Shown here: positions 1 to 10,426 of the stretch, piece by piece | Layout of the letters: each line of letters opens with the position of its first letter | Position numbering within the stretch: the first letter of the stretch is position 1 | Assembly (NCBI RefSeq): GCF_024763615.1 | Contig: NC_077222.1 | Coordinates: 32,302,001 to 32,366,000, forward strand | Reading direction: 5' to 3' | Source of the DNA: Phlebotomus papatasi | Lineage: Eukaryota; Arthropoda; Insecta; Diptera; Psychodidae | DNA length: 64,000 nucleotides | Notes under the pieces: model-generated | The model's database searches: none | Told to the model about the DNA's origin: nothing | Seen by the model: only the letters and a program-made list of their open reading frames with translations | Translations under genes and position numbers: made by a program

Positions 1-469
1 AATTTATGTTTCAATAGCCTTTCTCAGCGTGATTTTCTTCCGTGTTGTTGGAAAGTCCGGAAGCGCGTGCGGAAGCTCTCGCTGCGAGAGAAGGCGCTAA
101 AAAAAGTACTTTACTCTCTCTCAGGGTGTGGTTTTTTACCCGAAAAGACACACGTTTTCCAGCTTGAGAGAGTTAATTTTCTTCTTCTAAACAGTTACAA
201 TGTAGAGTATACCTTGTGGAAAAGTGTACATAAAATCAATTATAATTAGCACCAAATTTAAGGCAAATTGTTTGAAAAAAGAAGTGAAATGCATTATTAA
301 GGAGGCAAAAAAGTCAAATAAACTGCAATATATTAAACTTAAGTTAGTAGAACACATAAATCTTTTTACAATTAACTCTTAAGATGGTTAGAGGTAAAAT
401 GAAAACCTCTTTGTTTTCACTTTGCCAAAATGTGCATGAATATTTCGCTACTTAAAGTCCTAAATTGAA
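1..469. other. AT-rich non-coding stretch
   Basis: No gene is recognised. A short perfect hairpin (CTCTCGC, one base, GCGAGAG) lies near 76-90. The 60-codon frame at 67-249 has no recognisable protein features. Confidence 0.5.
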
Positions 470-1107
470 TAGGGGAAGCCTTTCAGGCTTCGCATACATT
501 TTAGTTTCGAACATTTCGTACTTTATCATATTCCTATGATAAGTCTGACCCAATTTTTTCAGGAAATGTATGACTTAAGACTGGCTATTAACATATGCTC
601 TTCTCAATTCTTCCGGTGTTCGTCAGAAAATAATCCTCTTTCAAATTAAAAGAATCAAGTTTTTCTCCAAAGCTTTCGACCCGTGGAACTCTGAACCCAC
701 TGAAGAAGACCCACTTCTTCAGTGGCCTAAGAAAATATTTATTTGTTTGAGAATAATTTTTAACAATTTTTCCTCTTCTCACTCAAAACTTACTCAATTT
801 AGAAACTTTTGAAAATTAGAAAAACGTCTAACGTTTGATTAACAACTACGCATCGTTACATTCGTTCTAAAATTTCACGGAGATATTCACTTTGAAAGCT
901 TTGGAGAAAAACCTGATTCTTTTAATTTGAAAGACGAATATTTTCTGACGAACACCGGAAGATTTGAGGAGAGCATAAAATTTTCCATCAGACTCCAGAA
1001 GAAGAAGAAGTATATTGCCATAGATAGGTCAGATTCATTAAAGGAATATGGGAAAATGCTAAGTGTTTGAAGACGGAAAGTGTACGAAGCCTGAAAATCT
1101 TTCCCTA
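470..1107. mobile_element. TA-flanked inverted-repeat element (MITE/foldback), family A
   Basis: The left end reads TAGGGGAAGCCTTTCAGGCT. The reverse complement of the right end reads TAGGGAAAGATTTTCAGGCT. Homology between the arms continues inward (for example GGCTTCGCATAC on the left and GGCTTCGTACAC on the right). A second inverted-repeat element lies in the middle (596-978). There is no coding capacity. The TA at each edge fits a Tc1/mariner-like target duplication, but the family assignment is inference. A related copy lies at 30664-30888. Confidence 0.7.
596..978. repeat. Foldback with CCGGTGTTCG arms, inside family A element
   Basis: Arms of about 80 bp are inverted copies: TTCCGGTGTTCGTCAG near 611 on the left and its complement, ending CACCGGAA, at 954-960 on the right. 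The loop holds a perfect hairpin at 697-725 (CCACTGAAGAAG, 5-base loop, CTTCTTCAGTGG). The outer-arm motif and AGCTTTCGA recur in the foldback at 10230-10426. The minus-strand frame at 588-782 is a by-product of the palindrome. Confidence 0.65.
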
Positions 1108-2142
1108 CTGATTAATTTTCTGTTTTTTTGTTTACCAAATTTAATTTTTTACATTTAATTTAAGTGCCTTGAGAAAATAAAATTTCTAACATCAAATACA
1201 ATTTTTTTTAATTTGATTTAATTTATAAAATTAGATAATGAATAGAGATAATTTTAGAACAATGTGAAAAACTTTCAAGTTAAATGACCTAAGAATTAAT
1301 TAATTAATTATCTTTTTTTTTAATAATTTGTAATATAATAAAAATCTTTAACAAAAATTCTATACTTGATGTTTTAAGACATTTGAAATATTTTAATTAT
1401 TTAGGTACTTTTATTTATAATTTAATTCAAACAATTTATTCTTAAATCAGCACAATCCTTCTACATATATTAATTTTATCGTTTTTATGCAAATAACTAA
1501 AATAAAGTTAGAGATTGGTCGGTAAATTCTAAAAATGATAAAAAAACAAAAACCTAGTTCGGATTTGACTATTAACGATGCTAAGATCAACAAGTCGACT
1601 AAAAATGTTCATAATCAAAAAGTATCTCGGATTTTTTTTAATGAAATAATTTTTTAAGATAATTGTAGACCTGAAGAATTAGGATAAAAATCCCCGACAT
1701 GTCGTTAAGGGCCCAAAATAGACACTGGCTGATCCACAAGAATATTTGGACTTTAAAATTTCACAGTAATTATTTACCCCTAATTGTCATTCAATGTCAT
1801 ACATTGATTAAAGATTTACAAGCAGATTAAATATTAGCGAAGACCTAACTGATCTGAGTCTATCTAAGGTATAGTCATATGGCTTAACTTATCTAATTTA
1901 TTATCAGGGAAAATATTTGGGAGAATACTGATTTTGAATTGAATATTAAGGGAAAATTATCAATAATGTGTTTAAAAGTCATTAAAATTGGTTATTATTT
2001 AACATTTCGCAACATTCAGGAACTGGAGTAAATCTTTAGTTACCAGATCACAAGCCGTGTTTAATTTTCATTGAAATATTCTTTGTTCATTGAAAATGAA
2101 TTTTCAAAATTTCAATTTTGATTCAAATTAAAATAAGTTTAT
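1108..2142. other. AT-rich non-coding stretch
   Basis: Very AT-rich sequence with homopolymer runs and short TTAA/TAAT repeats. I see no open frame of interest and no paired termini. Confidence 0.5.
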
Positions 2143-2773
2143 TAGGGCACCTGTACCAAATTTCGGCCAGTTTGTAATTTTGTCCACTTCCTTTGTTCCT
2201 CAAATGTCCATGAATTTTTAGTTTTTGTATACTCTAGAAATTATGCAATGCAATAAAAGAATAAAAAATGTCGCTTCGAAGAACGAGCTGAGGGGGAGGT
2301 AGGGCTACTTTTAGCTGTGAGTCTACTGATACACGATTTTTTCGCGTATTTCTGAAGGAAATTGGGCTTTAACGTAATGGAATTTAGATAAGCAAAAAAT
2401 TGTTTTGTGACAAGGCCCAGCTTCCTTCAGAAATATGCCAAAAAACCGTATATCAAGGTAGCCCCACATTTCACAGTAGCCCCACCTCCCCCTATGGGAA
2501 AAAGACATTAGATGATTCCGGAAGGTAAGGAACTATGAGAATGAAGGTGACTGAAATATTACCCAAAGTCATGTCTGTATTTTTATTCATTTTAAAATGT
2601 ATTAAAAATAATTTTAGAGAAAACAAATACAATAAACTATCGCAAAAGGTCCAAGTAACACTCCTTAAAGACAAGTAACAACAAAATTCAATTTTTAATA
2701 AAAGTATTACATTTCAAACTTAAGACTCTGGAGCTTGCATGCAACTATGCCGAAATTTGGTGCAGTTATCCTA
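2143..2773. mobile_element. TA-flanked MITE, GTGCCAAATT family, copy 1 (interrupted)
   Basis: The left end is TAGGGCACCTGTACCAAATT and the right end, reverse-complemented, is TAGGATAACTGCACCAAATT. The body matches 55600-56030 in the same orientation, for example AAGGAACTATGAGAATGAAG, TCTGTATTTTTATTCATT and GCTTGCATGCAACTATGCC. Aligning the two copies shows an extra block of about 204 bp at 2291-2494, which is a second MITE. It is non-coding. The minus-strand frames at 2323-2508 and 2492-2674 are chance frames. Confidence 0.8.
2291..2494. mobile_element. MITE nested in the 2143-2773 element
   Basis: The left end is AGGGGGAGGTAGGGCTACT and the right end, reverse-complemented, is AGGGGGAGGTGGGGCTACT. 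The block is absent from the related copy at 55600-56030, so it is an insertion. The right edge is followed by TA. The expected left TA reads GA, consistent with one mutation. A GGGCTAC motif occurs twice near the right end. Confidence 0.75.
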
Positions 2774-2863
2774 CTTAAGAACATTTTTACTGATAAAATT
2801 CAATAATTTGCTGGAAATTTTACAATGTTAATGTTTAAAAAAACTTTTTTTTTTAAATACACG

Positions 2864-3425
2864 TAGGGTAAGTGTGCCAAATTTCAGCATGGTTGCATGC
2901 AACCGCCAAAGTCTCAAGTTTGAAATGTAATATTTTTAATAGAAATTGAATTTTTTTTGTTACTTTTTATTAAGGAGTGTTTCTTGGAACTTTGTAGACA
3001 GTTTATCATCTTTATTTTCTCTAAATTTATTCTTAATCATTTTTAAAGGGAATAAAAATGTAGACAAAACATTAGTGCCCTATTTTGGCCACCTTCATTC
3101 TCATAGTTCCGTGCCCGCCCGGAATGCTTTCAATGTCTTTTTCAGATCATCGTGCTCGTCGAAGCGACATTTTTTGTTATTTTTTGCATTGTATATTCTC
3201 TAGAGCAGAGCAAAAACCGTTGAAACCGAATTAACGTCAAAATAAGTTTGTTATAGTAGCGTTTTGACCATTGACGTATGTGTTTCATTTGACGTTTATT
3301 CGGTTTCAACGGTTCTTGCACGCCTCTACCCTAGAGTATGCAAAACGTAAAAATTCATGGATATTCGAAGAACAAAAAATGTGGCCGAAATTGCAAACTG
3401 GCCGGAATTTGGCACACTTACTCTA
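2864..3425. mobile_element. TA-flanked MITE, GTGCCAAATT family, copy 2 (inverted, interrupted)
   Basis: The left end is TAGGGTAAGTGTGCCAAATT and the right end, reverse-complemented, is TAGAGTAAGTGTGCCAAATT. The body is the inverse of the 55600-56030 copy. It is split by a hAT-like mini-element with its own 8-bp duplication (3198-3336). The plus-strand frames at 2946-3203 and 3271-3549 are translations of this repeat and not genes. Confidence 0.8.
3206..3328. mobile_element. hAT-like MITE nested in the 2864-3425 element
   Basis: The ends are CAGAG...CCTCTA, with long internal inverted repeats (AACCGTTGAAACCGAATTAA on the left; CGGTTTCAACGGTTCTTGCA on the right). The 8-bp flanks are CTCTAGAG (3198-3205) and CCCTAGAG (3329-3336), a 7-of-8 match. 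A second copy at 60819-60947 also has near-identical 8-bp flanks. An 8-bp TSD with CAGAG-type ends is typical of hAT elements. No transposase is present. Confidence 0.8.
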
Positions 3426-4888
3426 TATCTTGAACTGGTATCTTCGTCAAATCTTTACAAAATATTCCAAACACCGTGATCTATTGCAGACATTTGGCAC
3501 CATAACAATGTTTAACAAAAGCAAGGTTCCTCGGAGAAATGAAGAGTAAAATTGTATTTGTAATTACATAATTTATCACACAATCCCATACATTTCTGAT
3601 GTCTCCCGGGGAAAATATAGAAATTGATGGGAGTTGATCTCAAACATTTTCATTCACCGTTGATTCACTCTCGAGCAAATAGCCAAGTTCGTCAACTTCC
3701 ATGCTCTGCAGAAATGTGAGAGATTTCCGTGTTATTTAATTTCATACGAAAAAGAGGAGCACTAATAAAAGTGCCTGAAACCATTTGTCCTGATTATGGA
3801 AGTAAAATGAGAAGAGGACGCCAAAATAAACACAAGAGCAACGAGATGGAACCACGGCAGGAAATCACTCACAATTTCCATCTTACTAGTTAATGGGGAA
3901 TTGGAAAATGTGATAAACACAGAAGATTGACTCAATAATGGCACAGAAATTTCACCTAATGATTACGCTTGTGATATAATTGGCATAATTTAAGCGAGAA
4001 TATTTCTATATTGAAAACCTCTGAGTCTTAGAATAACCCCATGATTCATGTCTAAGATATTACAAAATCTTCCGCGCTGTCTCGGCTAAAATTGACAAAA
4101 GAAAAGTATCTGATCTGGAACATATTACAACAAATCCATCACAATAAATGGAAGATTATGAGTAAATATCTTGGATAAAATTTGACGAACATAAAAATTT
4201 TCTGTCATAAAATAAATGTTTCAAAAGAAAAATTCAGGAATTTTTCTATTGATAGAGCTTTTACGGAAGTCACCTTAAACTATTCCACCAATGTGATTCA
4301 TCTCGTTCAGCGGAAACTTTTACCCTTCAGACAACGCTATGTGTACTTTATAACATTCATTTTCAAAACCCCCTCCCTCCCATCTCAAAATCCCTCAGGG
4401 AACATCTACACTATGTGAGATTTATTCCCGGAAAACTAAAATGACGACCGTAAATATTTTAGTGGCACCTCCAAACATGATTTTGTCGGGAGAAGTCTCG
4501 AGGATTTCTCCATGTGCATCCTTGGCATTATGTTGATGCTTCCCCGTGCATAAGACCCATGGCATCGTCAAAGCCATAAACGAATAGAATTTTGATTAAA
4601 TTCTCCATGGGAAAAATCGCATTTCCCTCTTGTACACACACGCTTTGTCTGCAATATACAGTGGCTTGCCGACTGAATATACCACACACATTCACACAGT
4701 TCCACTTTCGATGTCACCCATAGAGTTTTCCCATGGCGCAAAATTAGGCGAGGATGCACTAAAGAACTTAATGAATTATAAAAGTAAAGCATCAATACGT
4801 TTGGAATGGAAGTATACCATGCCCAGTGAATGCGCTTACTGTTTGCAATCCCAGCTAATACCACAAAAATGAGTGAGTGTCTTGGCAA
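3426..4888. other. Non-coding stretch, nothing recognised
   Basis: Frames at 3762-3944(-), 4182-4418(+), 4568-4945(-) and 4630-4872(+) overlap on both strands and have no recognisable domains. I see no paired termini. Confidence 0.45.
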
Positions 4889-5109
4889 TAGGGGGAAGTG
4901 GGGCACTTTTGAAAGTCGACCACCTTTGAAATTTCGATATTTCATCTATTTTTTTTAACTAAATTGAGCCTTATCGTGATATAATTTAGTTGCACAAACA
5001 GATTGAAAAGCTAAATTGCATTATAATATATGACTCAGTTCAGTTACACATAGGACAAAATCCCAATTTTAAAAGTGCTCCATTTTCAAAGGTGTCCCAC
5101 TTAACCCTA
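4889..5109. mobile_element. TA-flanked MITE, AAGTGGG family
   Basis: The left end is TAGGGGGAAGTGGGGCACTT and the right end, reverse-complemented, is TAGGGTTAAGTGGGACACCT. A CCTTTGAAA/CTTTTGAAA motif occurs twice inside each arm (left 4909-4931; right as CATTTTCAAAGG and AATTTTAAAAGTGC). About 221 bp, non-coding. Confidence 0.75.
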
Positions 5110-5135
5110 CTCGCTGGGAGATTTGTGAATGCATA

Positions 5136-5382
5136 ATGGTGCTATTCCAATGAAAAATTATCATGTTTTTTTAGTACTACTATACTGTTCTCAAAAAAAG
5201 CAAAAACAACTTTTCTTTGTTTTGGTTCCTGCCACGGCTGTTTTGTACTTTTAAGCACACAAAGAGGACTGGGGAAAACATTTGAGACAGAAACCAACTG
5301 AAAGACAAGTCAGTTATGTAAAAGCCCTTGAAAACAAAAAATTTCTGGAATAAATATTAATTTTTCATTGGAATAGCACCAT
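5136..5382. repeat. Inverted-repeat element (MITE-like), ATGGTGCTATTCC arms
   Basis: The left arm ATGGTGCTATTCCAATGAAA (5136 onward) is repeated inverted at about 5358-5382. A diverged piece of the same element follows directly (about 5400-5585): TTTCTTTGT.TTGGT.CCTG is present in both, and the second ends with a related ATTGTAATAGCAAC. No clear target duplication was found. Confidence 0.6.
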
Positions 5383-5630
5383 AAATCCTCCTACTAAACA
5401 TTATTTTAGCACTTTACTCTTCTCAAGTTCTTCTGTATTATCGACTTTTCTTTGTGTTGGTCCCTGTCTCAACTGTTTTTCGATAGAAATAATTGAATTG
5501 CCTCTGTGTTCTAAAATCACCATACAATCGTGACAGGAATATTCATTTCTCATTGTAATAGCAACATTAACGAAAATTAACACCATTACGAAATTTTTAG
5601 CATAAAAATGTTGTTCAAACTAATGCTATA

Positions 5631-5893
5631 ATAATAATAATAATCCTGGCACAATATTCCATGAAGGAACAAGGCCTTCCCGCAAGGAGGTTTCTAGACA
5701 TGCATTATTATTTTTTTCTTGTACGGGATGAGTTTGTCAGTCCCATGTCCGTGAAATCAAGTGCAGTGCAGCTCACCGGATGCAATTCGAACACCTAAAA
5801 CGCTAGAAAAATTCCTGGTGACCTAAAGCGGATTCGAACCCGGGACACTTGCATCATAGAGCGAGTACTCTACCACTTGACCCATCGAGTGCC
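5631..5893 (-). mobile_element. tRNA-derived SINE, full-length, with 14-bp TSD
   Basis: On the minus strand the element starts with a tRNA-like head (GGCACTCGATGGGTCAAGTG) that has an A-box-like region around 5872-5885 and a perfect B box GGTTCGAATCC (complement at 5830-5840). It then has a non-tRNA body and a 3' tail of ATT repeats (5631-5640). It is flanked by perfect 14-bp direct repeats, AAACTAATGCTATA, at 5617-5630 and 5894-5907. It encodes no protein and depends on a partner LINE. The head is not an intact tRNA gene. A second, 5'-truncated copy lies at 53223-53452. Confidence 0.9.
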
Positions 5894-5907
5894 AAACTAA
5901 TGCTATA

Positions 5908-6402
5908 TCTCACTTATTTCTATAACGACGAGCTTTTAATCAACTTTTTAACTTCAGTTTTTATTTAGTTAAAAAAATATAATCAGAATATCCCGTATGA
6001 CATGACCAGTTAAGCGTCAGTTAGAGCCTGAGTTAACCTATATCTTACGATTTTACATTTAAAAAGTTCCTATAAAAAATACCCCTTAGTTAGAAAATAT
6101 ACGTGAAGACACTGTTTTGCGCTCGTAGCGGTGAGCATTGGAACTACGATAATTATGTTGCCAGCCGTGTTTCTTAGCTGTCACTGACAAGATGAAATAT
6201 TTTTCAAGATATTTTATTTGTTTGCCAAATTTATGCAAAGATTCTTAGTCACTCTTGCGATATTGTTAATAATAATAAATATGCGTTGGTGTTTTTCGTG
6301 AAGAGAAGGGATGTAGTGATAACTATAAAGAAATTACAACCATAAACTACGTTTTCTTTTGCAATTTTTCACAGAAAAATTGCATACCTAGAGATGACTT
6401 TG
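5908..6402. other. Non-coding stretch
   Basis: Nothing recognised. There is a short AAT microsatellite near 6269-6282. Confidence 0.45.
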
Positions 6403-6797
6403 GAATAAGTATATGCAAAACATTTTCAACGCCAATTTTTGAGCCTATTTTCAGCGTCAACGATTCATAATGCCATTGGCATACCTTTTAGCTCGGTATA
6501 ACTTCATAAAATCAAAATTCGCGTCCATTCGCGTCCCTTTCTTTCTCAAAAGATTTGCATAAGTCTATCCCACTCTTTGGAACTCAAAATTGAACTGAAC
6601 TGAATCTAATTTGGTGTGATGTGTAAAAGAAGAAGAAGAGTGCGAAAGAGTAAGAGAGACATATGCAAAGCTTTTAAGAATGAAAGGGATGTTAATTTTG
6701 ACTTTATGAAATTTTCCTGATCTAAAAGGTGTGCCGGAGCCATAAGAAATGTATTTTAAATTTTCCGCGTGAACACAATTTGCATACACTTAGGGGA
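6403..6797. repeat. Foldback element with long imperfect arms
   Basis: The left arm contains AAGTATATGCAAAAC, ACCTTTTAGCTCGGTATAAC, TTCATAAAATCAAAATT and TTTGCATAAGTCT. The right arm, reverse-complemented, contains AAGTGTATGCAAATTG, ACCTTTTAGATCAGG, TTCATAAAGTCAAAATT and TTTGCATATGTCT in the same order. The outer edges are blurred. The minus-strand frame at 6565-6789 is the right arm and not a gene. Confidence 0.65.
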
Positions 6798-7019
6798 ATT
6801 TCAAGAATTATTTTATAAATGAGCTCCCAATAATAGGCAATTCATATCAAAGTCTTTCAATCCGTTTTTACTTAAACCGGGCAACTCCCTGTATTTTTCA
6901 GGAGACAAATTTTTATATAAAATGGTTTTTGCTTTATTAAAGTGTCAAATCCTTTTTACTGGTTAAAATAAGAAATGATTGCAGCTTTCATCGTTAGTAA
7001 AATGTTTGAAAATGAAATC

Positions 7020-7374
7020 AGGAGGGAAATTCTGTGACACTCTGGCAATGCCATATGACAAATTGGGTTCGAATCTTAGGAGAGCTTTTTCGAAAATGCG
7101 ATTCTGTTGCCGTGACATTGCCATTTCAGCTCACGTGGCATTGTCAAAAGTCATATATTTGAGATTTCTGACAATTCAAATGACAATTAATTTTGTTAAA
7201 TATTTCAACCAAAACGTACTGTATTTTCATAAAATCATCAAGTAAAAGGATTTCATTAAAAATTCAATGAATTGCATTTTCGAATTTATATGATATGACA
7301 AAAAAAGATCGATTGGCACTGTCACGTTTCGAACTCATGCGTGACAATGCCACGAAAATTACAGAATTCCCCTA
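7020..7374. mobile_element. MITE, GGGAAATTCTGT family, copy 1
   Basis: The right end, reverse-complemented, is TAGGGGAATTCTGTAATTTT, followed inward by GTGGCATTGTCACGC. The left end is GGAGGGAAATTCTGTGACAC, followed by TGGCAATGCCATATGACA. The left TA has been lost. It is related to 12337-12570 (GGGTAATTCTGTAACAG with CAATGTCATATGACAAAT). The 88-codon plus-strand frame at 6979-7245 is inside the repeat. Confidence 0.6.
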
Positions 7375-10229
7375 CAGGAGGTGCGTTTGACAGTTCCATT
7401 CGTCCATCATTGTTGTACGTGGCAAAATCCAGTCCTTAATTGGGGCTTACCGTTTAGATCTTACTGATAAGGCCAAAAATAATGCCTAAAGCTGGATGTT
7501 ATTTAAAATCTTAACACTTAGTCCCCCGTACCCTTGCCTGTACCCTGTGTCACGCCCGATAGTGAAAATTTTATATACTTCGAACTGTTATTGTAATTCT
7601 CATGAAACTTACGTTTCGAGTTGTAAAGTATATTTTATGATATGTTTAAAAAATAAAGGTTTCTAATAATTTAATAAGTGAATAAATTGAGAACCACTGA
7701 AATAAGGAAAAGAACTACATATAAAAAAAAGGAAATCGAAAAACGCACATACGGCAATAGGTAGTATAAACGACAAATTCAAAGTGTTTTTTCGTATTAT
7801 TGTCTTATTGGGTAATTTTGATTTTTTAGCTAATCAAAATTTACAGTCAAGGAATGATTTTGAAAAAACTCAAAAACTACTTGGAACAGCTTATGATACA
7901 AACGACGATATAATGTTACATATCTATTCAAATTAACAAACTAATGTAAAACACAGTAGATTAAATTAAATATTTTGTGTTTAATGCAAAATTAAATATT
8001 AAATTAAATAATAAAATTGACCCGAATTGCAATTCAAATTTTTCCTTTTTTCGTTTTTTAATTGCAATTAACGTATGAAACAATAAGCCTTCGAGATAAA
8101 TTGTTTTAATTAATTACAAAACACTGCGATATTTTTAATAATAATAATTGATTGTTGAACAGTGAATGTACATTTGTATTTTTTTTTTCAAAATGTCAAT
8201 GATTTTTATTTTTTTTTATTGCACAAATGAATAAGAATGCAGCAGGGTTAGGAATTTAGAAATATTATTTAACGTATTTACTTGTCAGTAGTCTATGATA
8301 AACCTATGTTCGTCATGATTAAGATTTTTTTTAGGTTACTCGAAAGTGCTTACAAACTCAAAATTAAACTCTTAATTTAACTCCTTAATCTAAAATTATC
8401 TTAATATAGAATTAAACGTTCTGATTTTAGAAGAAAACCATTTTCCATCTTGAGCTCTTGATAGATTTTGGTCGTCCTTAAGGGGTTAATGTAAGATTTT
8501 CCTTCAGTGCTAAACTTTAAATTACACAACATCATCGCGTCGAAGAGCTTGTTGTCTTCCATTTCTTTCCAGACATTTCTTATGATTCTCCCTTGTAATG
8601 CCTAAGGCTCAGCTAAATTCTTCTTCAAAATGATTTGAAGGAGTTGATGTTCGCGACACTTTTATGCACTATTTTGTCGCCGACGTAAAATGTGCATAAC
8701 ACCAGCAGATAGACATCTCTCTTAACTTTTCCATCATCATACTAAGAACAAAGTGTTGGGGTATAGTATATAAATAAATGTCGATCAGCTAATAAAAATT
8801 TCATTTTCCAAGGAAACACTCCATCTTCTGAAAGTTCATGGTGTCATTTGAAAAAAAAAAGCATAGTGTCGACGTCCTCTCAAGTCAACCAGACAACTCT
8901 GTCATGGAGTAAAAATTTATCTGGGAAACCGCCCCAAATCATCCCCATCTCAAGGGTATTCCTCACGTCCTGTTTGGTTCTTTTTCTTCTTACTCTACAC
9001 ACTCCAGAATTTGCTCAGAAGGAAATCGAATTTGAGGGTGTTTTCGCATACCTTTTGTCTATATCCCAAAAATACCCTCCAAGAAAGACCTCGAGAGGAG
9101 CTTTTTCACCCAAAAATTTCACCCCTAGAGCCTGGAAAATTCTCCCTATCGCAGATGGATGACATTCTGCGTGGGTTTTACTTCCATTTGCTGCCGCCCT
9201 TTCGGCAAGAAAAATGCGAGAGAGTCACTTGCGTAAAATCCTCATTCCACTTCCGGAAAACATTCATCCCCTCAAAATGTACCAAGGTGTTCATACATTT
9301 TATCATCTCACCCTCCTTAATTTTCCACCGAGCCACCCCCCTTAAAATGGCACACGGTGCAAATTTGTTTTCAATTTAGGGAAAACGTGTGTATGGGTTT
9401 CAAATAGACAGAAGGAATAACACTGAAAATGAAATTTTCTGTGAAAAGCTAGGAAATATCTCTGACTTTGGAAGCTAACGCGTCCAAGAGTCACGAAGGT
9501 GAAAGAAATTCACAAAATTGGAAGAATTTTTTGGATCAAATTGGAGTCCTTGAAATTCATACAAGACAGTTTGATACGTGCAGAAAAATTCACCAAAAAA
9601 AAATCTTAAAGATCAAAAGAGAAAGTTGAACCATTGAAAAAAATGCTTTAATAGAATTCTATAAATTCATGTACTTAAAATTCATTATTCCTTAAGTTTG
9701 GTACCATTCGTTACAGAAGTAGAACAGAACCCTCAATTTCTTAATACAAAAAATATTGTGTTAATATCAATTGTTCAGTGGATTTTTTACAATCATTTAT
9801 AATTAATATTTTTGTTAAGATTTTTGTAAAGTCTGATGATAATTCGGTTTTATTACAAATAAATGTCATTACACTAAAAATGTCACAGAGTGCGTTAAAT
9901 GCTTTAAGTAGGATCACTCAGTACAACAATGCTTCGATCAAACGCAGCTAAAGCAGTCCACTGTGGAAACATTGGTCTGCATATTTTTTACAAATTTTAG
10001 CTTAAAATTATTTTAAGTTAAAATTTATCTAAAAACAGAAGAAATCTACTTAGATTCGCAGAAAATTTTAAGAAAGATTCTTGAGTAATCAATATTTTGC
10101 ACTTTGGTAAATTTACATAAAATTTTACATAAAAATAGTAACATCGATAGTAAGACAATGTTACTGTTATAAAAATTATTTAAAAAGTAGAACTATCCCT
10201 TAATCAATGATTATGAACTGGCGCAATAT
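7375..10229. other. Long AT-rich non-coding stretch
   Basis: No gene is recognised. Frames at 8848-9162 and 9011-9379 overlap in different phases and have no known domain. At 8472-8488 the sequence CGTCCTTAAGGGGTTAA matches the inner-to-outer right terminus of the TTAA-flanked family (61585-61718), so a lone element end may sit here. Confidence 0.45.
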
Positions 10230-10426
10230 ACTTTCAGAGGGGCTTTCCGGTGTTCGCCAGTGAAAAAGATCACCCTAAGATGAAAACACTTTTCGTCTTG
10301 CCCAGAGCTTTCGAGTGGACCACATCGGGACCGAAAACTCTGGGCAAGACGAAAAAGGCGTTTTCATCTTAGGGTGACCTTTTTCACTGGCAAATACCGG
10401 AAAGTTCCTTTCAAATATCCATCAAT
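10230..10426. repeat. Near-perfect foldback hairpin, CCGGTGTTCG family
   Basis: Arms of about 75 bp pair almost completely. The left arm has TTTCCGGTGTTCGCCAGTG, CACCCTAAGATGAAAAC and TCGTCTTGCCCAGAG. The right arm has the inverted series CTCTGGGCAAGACGA, GTTTTCATCTTAGGGTG and CACTGGCAAATACCGGAAA. The loop is about 35 nt and begins with CTTTCGAGTGG. The outer motif and AGCTTTCGA are shared with 596-978. Non-coding. Confidence 0.75.

Noticed and set aside
4568..4945. 125-codon minus-strand frame
   Set aside because: It crosses into the left end of the 4889-5109 MITE, overlaps a plus-strand frame and shows no domain.
5828..5893. Possible tRNA gene on the minus strand
   Set aside because: The B box is perfect, but the sequence continues without an acceptor-stem partner into a SINE body and tail, the whole is flanked by a 14-bp TSD, and a second copy exists. 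It is a SINE head.
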